A stretch of 64,000 bases of DNA. It comes from Sporobolomyces roseus (taxonomy: Eukaryota > Basidiomycota > Microbotryomycetes > Sporidiobolales > Sporidiobolaceae). The translations under genes were made by a program, and so were the position numbers. Each line of letters begins with the position of its first letter. Positions within the stretch are counted from its first letter, which is position 1. The notes under the pieces were generated by a model. The model did not search any database and was not told the DNA's origin. It saw only the letters and a list, made by a program, of their open reading frames with translations. The stretch spans positions 1,178,001 through 1,242,000 of the forward strand of contig JADILM010000001.1 in NCBI GenBank assembly GCA_016617785.1, written 5' to 3'. Of the stretch, positions 34,863 to 48,765 are shown piece after piece.

Positions 34863-37800
34863 ATGAGTCCTTCAAGGGGACAACTCACTAAATCAAGGCG
34901 CACATTATTCGCCGCAATCGCCACTGTCCTAATCCTCCACTTGATAGTGTATCGTTCGACCTATTCCCTTCGAACTCAACACTCTCTCCACCTCCTCCAC
35001 AAACGCACCCTCACAACAGAACATCATCATCACAACAATCACCGGCCCCAACCTCCATCCGAACATGAACCACAAACCGAAGCTTTAATCGATTGGTTGA
35101 AACTTTACAAACAATCGACTACCGCGAACAAACCTTTCTTGTTTGGTTTGATGACAGTTTGGTTGGTATTCTTATTCGCATTCGTTGGAATTTGCGCATC
35201 AGAATTCTTTTGTCCGAACCTATCCCACATCGCTTCGAGATTGGGATTGAGTGAATCTGTCGCAAGTCTTTCCCTCTTCCCTTTACACCGCTTTTTGAGT
35301 AAACTGATTGTGGGATGAGGTTGGATTAGGCTGGTGTAACTTTCCTGGCATTCTCGAATGGATCTCCAGATGTATTCTCGACTTTCTCGGCACTCAAGAG
35401 TGATGCCGGTAGTTTAGCAATTGGTGAATTGATTGGTGCTGCAAGTTTCATCGTTTCAGTCGTAGCGTACTTCTTTTTCCCTTCTCCCTCCCTTCTCTCT
35501 CTCTCCCCTACTCTCACTAACTCTTAGAATGTACAGTGGTTCAATGGCTTTAATCACTCCGTTCAGAGTAGCGAGACATACGTTCCTGAGAGACGTTGGA
35601 TTCTTTACCTTAGCAGTTCTCTTAACTCTCACGATCCTCTACGATTCCCACATCCACCTCTGGGAGGCTCTCACCATGGTAGGACTCTACATAGTCTATG
35701 TCGTGTATGTCGGGGTTGGGAGTTGGTGGGAGAGTAGGAGGGACGAGAAAAGGAGAAAGATTAGAGAAGCGAGGGAAGAGTATGATGTTGCGAATGGATT
35801 GGGGTTTGAAGTCGGGTTGGAACAGGGGGAGAGTAGTGATGAGGAGGAAGAGAGAACGTTTGGGGAAGGTGGTGATATAGAATGGGAACCAGATCAAGGT
35901 GGTACGTATAATCTCACTTCTCTCCCTCTTCTCTCCCATTCTCTCTTCAACTCACTCAATCTCGAATTCCTACCCCCCCCGTTTGTAGTGATTCGACTCC
36001 CAATTTCAGGATCTACGACCCCTCGTTCGACCCGATCAATCTCTCCAGCCTACTCAACAGATTCCATCATCTACCACTCACGTCCCTCTCATTCCGCCGG
36101 TTCCCTCACTCCACCTCTCCTCTCCCACTCCCACTCCCGATCCCGTTCAACATCCCTCATAAACCCCTCTACTCCCCACACACACCGTTCTCGACCTCCC
36201 CCAACCCCATTACTCGCAACTCCGAGCTTATCGACCTCGGCAACTCCTCAGAAGAAGAGTAGAGCAGTCGTTCGACCGAGTTTGTTGGGTGCTATAGAGT
36301 TTAGGGATGTCGTCAATAGTTTGAGTAATGAGAGGAATTCATTTAATGCGAGGGATGTATTAGGAGTTTTAGGGGGAAAAGAGGAGAGAGGAGGAGGAGG
36401 GAGACCTGGAATGCATAGTAGGACTCACAGTAGTAGTTCGAGTAGGATCAGTCAGAGGAGGAGTCCGAGAAGTGAGGGAGAGGGAGAAGTTCAGTGGGAT
36501 TGGAATGGATGGGGAACGGGATCTGAGGGATCTCAACAACAACAGAAGAGGAGGAAGAGAGCTAGTACTTCACCTCAAGGTATGGGAGGGGGTTTGAGGC
36601 TGCAAGGTGAGGACGATGTTTTGGCGAGAGGTGTGTTGGAAAGGATGGGAGGGGATGAGGAGGATAACGAGACGGGGAGTGAGGGAGCGGCAGAGAATCC
36701 TTGGGAAGAGGAATTGGAGCAACGAGCAAAGGGGGTCAAGAAAGTACCTTCGATCCTTTTGACGAGTGCGAATGGGTCGGACACTCTGATTCCGACCACT
36801 ACTTCGAATATGGAGGAAGGAGGTTCTTCTTCGATTACGGTTACTGGAGAAGGAGATGGAACTTCTACTATTCGACAATCTCTCAAATCTCCCTCTTCTC
36901 CCCCAACTCGACAGACCCCTTCACGAAGACGACTCTTACTCTCCGCGACTCTCTCCGCCCTCTTTCCTTCCCTCGATCAATTTACTTCGAAATCAATCAT
37001 TGGTAAAATTACGGCGATCATGTGCGTTCCAGCATTGTTGGTGCTTAACTTGACGTTACCTGTTGCCGAGGAACCGAGTGGAGAAGTTGGTGGCGACGAG
37101 TGTTGGGAAGAGAAGGAGGATGAGGAGGACGATCGAAGTGTGAGAGGAGTGCCGAAAGGGATTAGGTTACCGGATGATGGGACTGGTGATGATGGGAGTT
37201 TATTGGAGAGACGATCGATCGATGATGGATCATCTGGTGAGGAGGAAGACAGGATTGGAGGTGGAAGAAGAAGTATTGGAGGAGAAGCGGCGGAAAGAGT
37301 AGGAAAGAAATTACATTCACCTGCAGTTGCCCACCCTCACTCTCACCATCTCACCAATTCTCACCCTCACGATCCAACCCAAGACGCTCTCCCTTCTTTC
37401 CCTTGGTCGAATCCTACCTCGAATTTACCGACCCCTCAATCCAACGCTCCGCTTCATTCTCCATCGAGTTATTTCAAGATCAAGACTTCATCAGAACAAG
37501 GAACGATCAATCGGATCAGCTCGAACTCGTCTGGAGAGGACGAAGGTGAGGAGCTGAGCGAGGAGATGGAGGAGAGGTTGAGGGAGAGGGAGGAATGTTT
37601 GGCAGGGAGGAAAGTTACGAGGTGTTTGACTGCCGTTCAGTGTACTCTCGGTCCAATATTCTGTACTTGCGCTCTGCTCGGTACGTCCTCATCTGTTGTC
37701 GTGATCCGAGAACGAGTAAAGCTGACATGAGGATGTGTTTTAGCGGACGAATTGGAGTGGTATCAACCTCTACTGGCACTGTTACTAGGGTTATTCTTTG

Positions 37801-38520
37801 CGACGTTGGCATATCGATTCTTCCATGATCCTCGTCACCCGGGTAGGGTCACACTCTGTTTCATTGGGTTCGGAATCGCGATGGTTTGGATCTTGATGAT
37901 CGTTAATGAAGTTGTTGGAGTACTACAAGTGAGCTTACTCTCTCTCTCATCTCATACTCGAGCTCAAAACTGACTGGGTTCTTGGCTTGGAAAGACATTT
38001 GGTCATATTTTTGGAATCTCGGATGCGATTCTAGGATTGACGATTTTCGCAATGGGAAATTCTCTCGGTGATCTAGTAGCCAACGCTACAGTAGCTGTGG
38101 GTTTTCCTTCCCTTTCATTCTTCACACTGTCACTGACATCCTCGAGCGATGTATAGCGTATGGGTTATCCATCAATGGCGATTGCAGCCTGTTTCGGAGG
38201 ACCAATGTTGAACATTCTACTCGGAGTCGGCCTTTCCGGCACATACCTCATAGCGTCCTCTCCGACTCACGAACCGATCCACGTCGATATGGGAAGGACG
38301 TTGATGGTGAGTGGAGTAGGATTGTTTGCGATTTTGGCAGGAAGTTTAGTCGTCGTTCCGATGAACGGGTACAAGATGAGCAAGAGGATCGGTGCGATCT
38401 TCATTGGTGCTTATACTGTGCGTTTCCGCTTCGTTTGAGAGCGTACATTCGGAACTGATTGATTCGTTTGTGATTCAGGTTGTTTTGTCTATTAATGTCG
38501 CTGCCGAAATCTGGCTGTAA
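34863..38520 (+). CDS. Sodium/calcium exchanger family protein (NCX/NCLX-like)
   Basis: The start is ATG 34863 (MSPSRGQLTKSRRTLFAAI). The first alpha repeat is FFCPNLSHIASRLGLSESV joined through a GC-AG intron to AGVTFLAFSNGSPDVFSTF, then IGELIGAASFIVSVVAGSM. After two more helices comes a very long hydrophilic loop of several hundred residues (Ser/Arg/Glu-rich, acidic runs, His tract), about 35750-37600. The second alpha repeat reads FGHIFGISDAILGLTIFA, MGNSLGDLVANATVARM and FGGPMLNILLGVGLSG; the last exon ends VVLSINVAAEIWL, stop 38518-38520. The GNSxxD motifs line the cation path in this family. Relatives include yeast YDL206W and animal NCLX; whether it sits in the mitochondrion, vacuole or ER is not shown. 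The loop could be regulatory. Confidence 0.9.
35262..35329 (+). other. GC-AG intron in the exchanger gene
   Basis: Donor GTC/GCAAGT and acceptor TTAG/GCTGG. Removal joins SESV to AGVTFLAF, restoring the conserved alpha-1 repeat without a gap. Confidence 0.8.
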
Positions 38521-39170
38521 TCACTCGCTTTTCCTCTCATCACTCTATCGACTCTATCCTTCCCTCTCGATATCCAGGATATGTCACGAATGCGTTGTAT
38601 TACTTTTCAGATCTGTCATATGTCTCACACACGTTTTGTTCGTTGGTTTTAGTCTTTCGTATTTCTGTTCGTGCGTCTTTGTCAAGCTGTACTTATCTCC
38701 ATCTTGTGGGAATACAGACACTGTTCACTCCCGAAGACGCTTCCCTTTCGAGACAGGGATATCGGGCGAGAGAGAGAGAGAGAAACGGTAGAATTCGTCG
38801 ACTGTTGTCTGCAGCGTTGCGCTCGTGCGATATTGGTGGCTCACATGTCACACAGAGCCCCGTCAGTAAGATCTGTCGCTTATTGCACTCGACAGGCGAG
38901 AAGGCAGGACGATCTTTGCGATACGTCTATTACCGCTTTCTATTTTTTCTTCAAGTTGTCAATGTCTGATACGTAAGCTTGTGATCCCTTATGACCTACA
39001 GGTTGAGAGCATCGGTCTTGATATCTTCTTGTGCTCCGTGACTGTCCGCGGCTTTGGAGTTTGCCGCATGTCTCCAAGGTTTCGCACCTCTGTTTTCCTC
39101 TTCACTCGTCTTTGCCTCCCCCCCATCCAGTTCAAGGTGGCCCCCTCGGTTGAGGAGTCTGTAGCTCGAC
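38521..39170. other. Spacer with a short GA run
   Basis: 3' flank of the exchanger and upstream region of the three-finger gene. A (GA)n run lies at 38768-38783. Open frames here show no domain. Confidence 0.4.
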
Positions 39171-40206
39171 ATGAGTGATGATCGATCGTACACTGTGCCG
39201 GATATGGACGCGGAGACGAAGCGCATCAGGGAGGAGAAACGTAAGGAAGCTAAAGACCATTTCGTTGGGGAGACACGCGGTGCCTACTTCTGCAAGTGGA
39301 CGGGCTGCCGTAATCCTAACCTCGGGGTCTGGGAGAATGTGAGTCTTTCGAAATTACATCGTCACGACTTCTCCTGATCGTCAGCAGCCCTTTGTCTTGA
39401 CAGGCGGCGATTCGACACGTCCTCCGAGCTCATCTGTTTGACTTCTCTTTGCACTGGTATTGCAATTACTGCGATCGGCATTCAATGAGACGGGAGGTAA
39501 CTGTTTTCTCGAGTGACTCTTGCGACCAAGCTTTCGTAGCTGACCCAGGCTAGTATGCGCACTGCGTTTAGGAAGTGGTCAATCATCAGAATGACCTGCA
39601 CAAGAATCTGTCGTCTAGGACGCACGAGTGTGAAGATTGTCGAGCGATTTCGTACACTCGATTGTAAGTCATCGAAGTCCTCAAGCATGCGGTCCTTAGC
39701 ATCTACTGATCCTGTTCCGACTCATAGAAGCGAGCTCGAGAATCATCTTGTGTATCAGTGTCCCGAGCGTGCAGGCTATCCCGAGGATCGACTGCGAGGT
39801 CGGAAATGGTTTGGACAACTTGACCCACCAAGGTTTCGCTACACTGTGGGCAGCATCTTCCCGAAGGAGTCGATCTGACGTCACGACTGACACGTTTGTC
39901 CGACAGCATGTCTACTATCGCCTTGTCCCGCTACTTGAAGGGGATCACCGCGAGATGGAGGCTTACCCATCGAGCTCGGAAGCTGCTGTACTGGACGAGC
40001 GCGACGTCCCGAAACATCACTACTTCAAAGACGAAGATGAACACCCTCGTCGATCCGAGTACGATCCTCATCTGCCGACCAAGGAGGACATTCAAGACCA
40101 TCACTTGCGAAAGCTCCTCAATTTCAAGTCCCTACCGAAATGTCGAGCTGCTGTATCGTACCGCAAGGCTCGTATGTATGATGACGTAGCCAACTCGGAT
40201 CTCTAG
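39171..40206 (+). CDS. Three-finger C2H2/C2HC protein of unknown role
   Basis: The start is ATG 39171 (MSDDRSYTVPDMDAETKRI), a charged N-terminus. Four introns are needed. The exons encode YFCKWTGCRNPNLGVWEN plus AAIRHVLRAH, then WYCNYCDRHSMRRE plus EVVNHQNDLH, then HECEDCRAISYTRL plus SELENHLVYQC. These give C-x4-C...H-x4-H, C-x2-C-x12-H-x4-H and C-x2-C-x12-H-x4-C spacing, three finger-like units in a row. The tail (GRKWFGQLDPPRFRYT joined to HVYYRLVPLLEGDHREME) is charged and ends DDVANSDL with stop 40204-40206. I do not recognise the family; small nucleic-acid-binding proteins look like this. The last join uses a GTGGGC donor and is the least sure. Confidence 0.55.
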
Positions 40207-40580
40207 GTTGGAGCTGCTAACGACAGTGTTCCATTGTAGCTTTTTCCTCGAATTCCGTGTTGTTTGTTATTCTCTTCTTTTTTGGTGTCTTCCTCCAAAC
40301 TTCGATTCTGTCCAATCCTTCGTTGATTCTCTTCCCATTCAAGTCCAGGTCATAGCTTTCGATGGACGCCCGACGAATGCGCTCGCAGCCAACGTGAGAG
40401 AATGTTCGATCGCTCGTGAGGTCCTCGAAGAGAGCATACGAGAGTCCACGGGATAGCAGAAAGGGCATGTTTGTTGTAGATGGTATATGGTGTACTGAGG
40501 CCATGGAGGGTATCGATGAGATAAGAAAGGAAGATATGTCGTAGGAAGCTGGGAGAAAGGTGGAGAATGAGCGGGACTGT
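40207..40580. other. 3' spacer between convergent genes
   Basis: 3' flanks of the three-finger gene (+) and the small membrane protein (-). No gene seen. Confidence 0.4.
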
Positions 40581-40819
40581 TCAAGCGGAAACCTTTGCGA
40601 GAGGTTCCCGAAGTTGCAATTCAGCTGCGCGAATCTAATGGAGGTACGAGAACCGGGTCAGCGACTTAGAGACGGCAAGGAGAGAGCAAGAGAAGCGATT
40701 CTTACCTTTTTATCGAGCACTTTCCAAGGTGTCACTTCTTTCGCTATGAGGAACAGCAGGAAGAGAGCGATAGAGAGCACGGCTGTCATTCCGATCGACT
40801 CACGGACCCTAGCGAGCAT
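40581..40819 (-). CDS. Small single-pass membrane protein, 55 residues, unassigned
   Basis: Two exons: 40706-40819 (38 codons from ATG at 40817-40819, MLARVRESIGMTAVLSI...) and 40581-40634 (IRAAELQLREPLAKVSA, stop). The intron at 40635-40705 has a GTAAGA donor, a CTGAC element and a TTAG acceptor. One hydrophobic helix, about residues 10-26 (GMTAVLSIALFLLFLIA), is preceded by a short basic stretch and followed by the charged KEVTPWKVLDKK and an amphipathic helix-like tail. It lies divergent to RVB2 with about 210 bases between the starts. The shape suits an accessory subunit of a membrane complex, or an organelle anchor. I do not recognise the family. Confidence rests on frame, splice signals and protein-like composition. 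Confidence 0.6.
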
Positions 40820-41030
40820 GAGTCGTCTGAGAAATCCAGCCAGAAAAGTTGACAGCAATAGGAGCAGGGAAGCCTAAGCGAGCGGGCAGACAACACCATC
40901 TGCATGGGATATAACCAGCGAGTATATCCGGCCTCGTTCAAGACCCAAAAGTCGAGCTTGTCTGAGCGAGACTGATGAGGACGAAAGAGAGAAACGAACT
41001 TTCAACTTCTTCCACAACCCCTCGATCACT

Positions 41031-43122
<2,092 letters not shown>

Positions 43123-43980
43123 GATGGAATTTGTGAGTAAAGAGGGGATCGAAACTGAAAATGAACAATCATCTTTCGAATCGATCGACGAGACCTCCTC
43201 GAGATGCTCGTCCATCGCCGTTCATGCTCGGAACGTCGCTCTGGCAAGATTTCTACAATATGGAGACCTGTTCCAAAATTGGCTGAACCCAGAGTTTGAC
43301 AAAGACTAGTCAGACTTCACCTGAGCCAACGAATTACTCCCTCTGCCAAAGTTCGAAATTATCTTTCTACTCGCCCTCTCTCTTTACCGACACCCAGTCC
43401 TTCCCCATTTGTACCCTCCTCATGCTCTTGGCTGTACATTGTCGAAAGCACGAGATGCTCATCGCTCCGAACGTAGCGAATTCCGCAATTCTCGAATCTC
43501 TGTTTCCTCGAAGCCGTCTCTTCCGTAATCGAGTGCACCTTTTCTCTCCCTCATGTCGCTCTAACGATCCAGTAGAGCTACGGTCAAGCGTTTATTTGCA
43601 TAGTCTTGGTCAACGATAATCGGTGTTGTAAAAGGGAGTAAAAAAGGGAGATACATTTTTCGAGGCGAGAGAAACGGGTAGAGAAGGAGAGGTTGCGAAA
43701 TAAAGGGGATGAGAAGGTGCTGGGGTATAGTGTGAACAGATGGGAGAATGGGGTATATGGTCGGGAAGGGAGAAGGAGAGGGAGGATTGCGAGCTGGAAA
43801 TGGGAGAAAAGTCGATGTAAAAGGGTCGTTATCGGGGAGCACATTTGTAGAGGAGCTACACTGCTACCTCAGAGAGGGGTGCTACTCATCAGCTGAGTCT
43901 CGCGTCGAGACAGAGAGCCAGCAACTCACCCACTCATTTCCGATGATCCGAATCGACTCGCTCTGCCTGCTCTCACTCCT
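43123..43980. other. 3' spacer between RVB2 and OST4
   Basis: Convergent 3' flanks. An open frame directly after the RVB2 stop (43124-43309) has no recognisable content and is most likely untranslated. Otherwise empty. Confidence 0.45.
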
Positions 43981-44127
43981 TTAGATCGCTACTTGTTCTT
44001 GTAATAAATCATCCCTTTGTCTCTTTGCGTTTACTTCTAGGAATTGGTAGAGGACGATGAGGATGACTGCGAGTGAACCAAACGTGTTGGCGAGATTTGT
44101 GAGGAACATATCACTGATTGGGGACAT
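43981..44127 (-). CDS. OST4: OST4, smallest oligosaccharyltransferase subunit
   Basis: An intronless 48-codon frame runs from ATG at 44125-44127 to TAA at 43981-43983 and begins MSPISDMFLTNLANTFG. One membrane helix, LANTFGSLAVILIVLYQF, is followed by LEVNAKRQRDDLLQEQ. The pattern ISD-x5-LAN-x2-G-x6-LIVLY-x4-VN matches Ost4 of yeast and animals (ITDVQLxIxANxLG...LYHYVAVN). Ost4 holds Stt3 and Ost3/6 together in the ER complex that transfers glycans to asparagine. The protein is about ten residues longer at the C-terminus than yeast and human forms. The gene is divergent to the SUN-domain gene. It is too short for most ORF cut-offs. Confidence 0.85.
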   Translation of the reverse strand: MSPISDMFLTNLANTFGSLAVILIVLYQFLEVNAKRQRDDLLQEQVAI

Positions 44128-44635
44128 TTTAGAGAGTTGGAGTATCTTCGCAGTTATCGGTATCGAGTAGGTAGTGCTGCTTCAAGATGGGCGAGTGAGT
44201 GGCCAGCTTGAGGGCTGGAAGTTATTTTGAGGAGAAGAGGTTCGCTTTCAACCAACAACTCGACTACTCAGGAAAGCGAGATCAAGCCGACAGTCACTAG
44301 GATCTAGTACAGGGGAGCTAGCGCTCATTCAAGGTACGTCGTTCGTCGATCTTCTCGAGCGAGTTAACGTTTGTTTGTTCATTTCTCATCCTTCAACTTC
44401 TTACCCCTCGCTCTCACCCTAAACAGCTAGTACTTCGCTAGAGCAAACCCTACAACTTGAAGGATCAGATACAATTCACATCCACATCAATTTCGAATCC
44501 TCATCCTCAAAAAGTGAACGAACCTCTCTCACTCCTTCCCCCTTCTCTCTCTCGACCCCGGTTCTCCCTTCCTCTCCTCCCATTCACTTTCGATAGCTCG
44601 GAACACTACCCTCATCTACCTCTATCGACCACTGA
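44128..44635. promoter_or_regulatory. Divergent spacer, OST4 / SUN protein
   Basis: About 500 bases between opposite starts; the right part is pyrimidine-rich. No specific site recognised. Confidence 0.4.
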
Positions 44636-47600
44636 ATGTCCCATACCCCAAATCAATCAACTTCTCACGCTCGTTCTCCTTCAGTAGAATCTACCACTTC
44701 GAATCAACACCAACGCCGAGTATCAACCCATTCTCTCGGTATATCATACGCCTACGGTGCACCTTCTCCTCAACAACCCAATACTTCCACCACTTCCCCT
44801 CGTGCAAAACGAACGAATCGTAAACCTCCAGAAGAACCCCTTGTTCGACCTCGACAACAACGAGAATTATCAGTAGAAGAAACTGGGAGAGCTATAGAAC
44901 CCGCCGCAGTACGCTACTCTCGATTACAAGCACAGAGGAAACAACAACCTGAAATTAGTGGAGGAGGAACAACGTCTTCAAATTCGAATTTCAACAAGAT
45001 GGCTTCGTTGAATAACACGAGCGTTAATATCGCGACGGCTTTCAAGGCTGCTACGAGTGGGAACGGCCCCGCTATGGTCAAGGCTGGTAGAAGGGAAGAT
45101 TTCCCTCCTTTGGAAGAGAGGAGCGAGAATCGAGAAAACGATGAGAGACGAGAGGAGGGGAGTAGTAAACAGGCTTTACCTGGAGGAGTCGATGGGAGTG
45201 CGAGTAAGAAACGTAAAGTGAGTCCTAATTCGCTTCCTCTCTATGTAAGGAGAATTTGCTCAAGTTCCCTTTGTTTTCGAATGGACGAACAGAAGAATGG
45301 AATCAAGGATCCATCATTTCGACCGAGTCAACGTGAAGGAGAGATGGAGAGTAGTGAAGAGTATTCGGAGGAACACGAGAGTACGAATGGGAAGAAAGGG
45401 AAGAAACGTGCGAAAGTGAGATCGGAAGATGAACAAGGTCTAGCAGGTAAAATCCCTTTTCTCTTCTTTCCCTTCTGGTTGAGGCTATCTGACAGTGGAT
45501 CGACTTGAATGTGCTAGACGATCCTTCAGCAGCAAATTCGACAGCATTACCACGCAAATCTCGACGTTCTCACAAACCCGCTGATCCGTCTTACAAGCCA
45601 TCCGCCGACCCGTCCTTCCACCCGAACAATACGTCCTCCGATCCCGATTCTGACGAGGATGACGTAGGACGAAGAAGGAGGAGTCGAAGCAAGAGTGGGA
45701 AGGGAGGGATTGGGGTCGATGCGATTCCGAGAGGGATCAGGGATGGCGAGGTTTGGTACGGGAAGGGAAAAAAGAAGAGGGCTAGTCGGGGAGGAAAGAG
45801 TTCGGGGACTCCCTCTTCGTCGAGGAGAAGGAGCGGAGAGAGCGTCGAGACTGAGAAAGCGGGAGATAGGGAAGAGGAGGAAGAAGAAGATCCACAGAGG
45901 GACTTGGGAGGGAGGGAACCGCAAGATCATGATTACGGTACACCTGATCCAGAAGCGCAGGAGGTGGACGAAGAGGAGGACGAGCAACAAACACCACCAG
46001 CCCACGCAGGAAATCAAAGTGGTGGACTCGTTTCCTATTTCCTTCGACGCAAATCTCCGTCTCCAAACACGAACGCTCCACCGCCCGAAGACAACGGTGC
46101 CTCCTCGACTTCGACTCGCAAAGGCTTCTCCTTCCCTTCCTTATCTCCCTTCCGAAATCGCAGCCACGATCCTTCCCCCGACCCAGCTTTCGCCGCTTTC
46201 GACCGTTCCCTCCACGCCTCCTCTCACTCTCAATCTCACTCTCAAGATTCCTTACAATCGATCGACGAACTCTCTCACCTCCGAAACAGTTCATACGATT
46301 ACAGCGAAGAGGAGAAGATGGTACAAATCGCCGAGGAGCAATATAGGAGGAACAAATCGAAACAACAAACTTCTTCTCAACCTCAATTCGCTCCAGCAGC
46401 AACATCGGTTCCAGCGAGATTGTTCACTTCGAATCAGAAACGAGTTCAAACTCCTGGTACTCCCGTTGGAATGACTCCTGCACCGAAAAGTGGTGCTTAC
46501 CCTCTCACTCCTGGATCACCTGCCAACGCTCTTCAACGAAATCGAGCGAATAATGGAGGAGGAGGAGGGAAGAATCGATTACCTGCTCCACCTTCGATGT
46601 TGGGTCAACAATCTTCTTCTTGTTCGAGAATGGAACGAGATGAGGGAGAAGGTGTTTGGGGAAGGAGATGTGGGAGCGCTGTGAGACCGGTCGTCGAGAT
46701 GGTTGGGAGGTTTAGGAGGAAATTACAGGATCCTCTGTTGGATTGGGGAAAGATACTGAAAGCTCTAGGAGGAGCTTTGGGAGTTGTCACTTTACTACTC
46801 GCTATTCGGTAAGCTCATATCTAACTCGAGAACTTCTGACGAAAGCACGAGACTGATGAACTTGAGGATCGCCTCGCAACCGACAGATACGCTGATTCAA
46901 CCTCGAACCGACTTCCACATTTCAGCTCTCACTCTTCCCCCTCGACTTACTCTCCACCATCCACTCCTCCCGATTCTATCGACGCTCTCGTCTCTCGACT
47001 TTCATCCCTCGAATCAGCAGTCGGCAAACTCTCTACCTCAACCGACTCGGACCGTTCGACCGCCAAACATGATCGCTCACTCCTCGAAAGGGTGACGGAT
47101 CAGATTCAAAGACTTGAACGAAATCTCGAGGAAGAGCAGACTGGAGTCAGAAGAGAATTTGATCAACTCGAGAAGGAGCGGTCGAAGGATGCTCGGCAAG
47201 TCGAAGGATCGGTCAAAGATGTCAAAGAGGATCTTGGCTCACTCACTCGACGAGTACAAGAGCTTTCCGCCGCTCGAGAAACTGATTCTACTCGACTTGA
47301 TTCGCTCGAAACCGGAGTCGACTCGACGACGAAAGAACTCGAAACACTCTCTGCACAACTCGGGAAACTGTCGAAGGAGGTCGAATCTGGACTCAAATCG
47401 GAACGTATCACTCGATTGGCGATCGCTGCGATCGAGAAGAAGTTACCGGGCAAGATTGGAGTCAGGTTGGATTCGAGTGGGAGGTTGGAGATTGATCCGA
47501 CTTTCTGGAAGTATCTCAAGGAGGCATTCGTTGATCGCAAAGAGGTCGAGAAGACGGTCGATAACAAGCTCAAAGCGTTCGAGAAGAGATCTGCTTCATC

Positions 47601-48765
47601 GGGAGGAGGAGGATTGTTCGGCTCAAAAGACAAGGACAAGAAGGATTCGCAAAGCGTCGTCGCTCAGCCACCTCCTTCGTGGGACGACTTCCTCTCATCG
47701 AACGAAGAGTCCCTTCGAACATGGATCGCCTCGGATCTCGAAGGTCGAGTTGGAGGGGACGCTTTCGTTTCGAAGAAGACGTTCCTCGACCTACTTCAAC
47801 GCGAGATCAAACTCCTCAAACGTGATTTCGAGTCGAAGGCGAACGAGAACTTTGAGCAGATGGGTCAGGAATTGTTGTCGAAGGTGGCGAAGCAAGAAGA
47901 AATGAGGAAGAAGGATTTCGCCTACGCTCAACACCACCAACAGCGACAATCCGGCTCTAGCTCGGCTTCGATCAATGGACCGGTCACGATCAAGTCTCTC
48001 GATGGTCAGAACGTCACCGCCGTCATCTCCTCCCTCGTCGACTCTGCCCTCCTTCGTTACTCGAAAGATGTCCTCGCTCGACCCGATTACGCTCTCTTCA
48101 CTTCAGGAGGTCGCGTTATTCGATCTCTCACTTCTCAAACCTATGAACCGCATCCACTCAGTAGAAGTCGAGCAGCACTCTCCTGGATCACCGGTGCTTC
48201 TGCCCCTCGAGGCAGACCTGCCGTAACTGCTCTTCATCCCGACACCGCTCCTGGATCCTGTTGGCCGTTCGAGGGACAACGAGGTCAGATCGGCATTCAA
48301 CTGAGTCGACGAGTCGTTCCTTCCGACATCACGATCGAACACATCTCTCGGGATGTCGCTCTCGATGGGGACGTTTCCTCCGCCCCGAAAGACTTCGAAG
48401 TCTGGGCAGTCGTAGAAGGACAGGAACACGTCGTCAAGCTCGCTCAGTACCGTCAACAAGAGATCGAAACGAAACGATCGGCTCAATCCTCGACTTCGCT
48501 CGAAGACGCTTTGAATAATGAGGAACCCGCTTCTCTGCCTCCCACTCCGAATCACCTCTTACTCGCCGTCGGCACCTACGACCCTCTCGCCATCTCTCCC
48601 ATTCAAACTTTCCCCGTGACTCCTATGGCTCGTCAACTCGGAATTCCCGTTCAAATCGTCGTCGTCAAGATTCTCAGTAATCAAGGCGAATCAGCTTACA
48701 CCTGTCTGTACCGAGTACGAATCAGTGGATCTACCGAGGCTCAACTCGTCAATGCGTCACTTTGA
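44636..48765 (+). CDS. SAD1: SUN-domain nuclear envelope protein (Sad1/UNC-84 type)
   Basis: The start is ATG 44636 (MSHTPNQSTSHARSPSVES). The long nucleoplasmic part is disordered and basic, with KRK-type import signals, acidic runs and Ser/Pro-rich sequence. A single membrane helix is likely at ILKALGGALGVVTLLLAIR (about 46755-46811). Past an intron a coiled coil runs through RVTDQIQRLERNLEEEQTG and SLTRRVQELSAARETDS. The SUN domain starts near SSLVDSALLRYSKDVLARPD and shows YALFTSGGRVIRSLTSQTY, DTAPGSCWPFEGQRGQIG and RRVVPSDITIEHISRDVA, ending in YTCLYRVRISGS; stop 48763-48765. SUN proteins of the inner nuclear membrane pair with KASH proteins and tether the spindle pole body and telomeres. 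Four introns. It is unusually long and charged before the membrane helix. Confidence 0.93.

Noticed and set aside
36290..37600. Frames in the exchanger's loop as separate genes
   Set aside because: The single plus frame stays open and links both exchanger halves; alternative frames lack starts, splice sites and domains.
43124..43309. 61-codon frame just after the RVB2 stop
   Set aside because: No domain, no splice support and in the expected 3' untranslated region.
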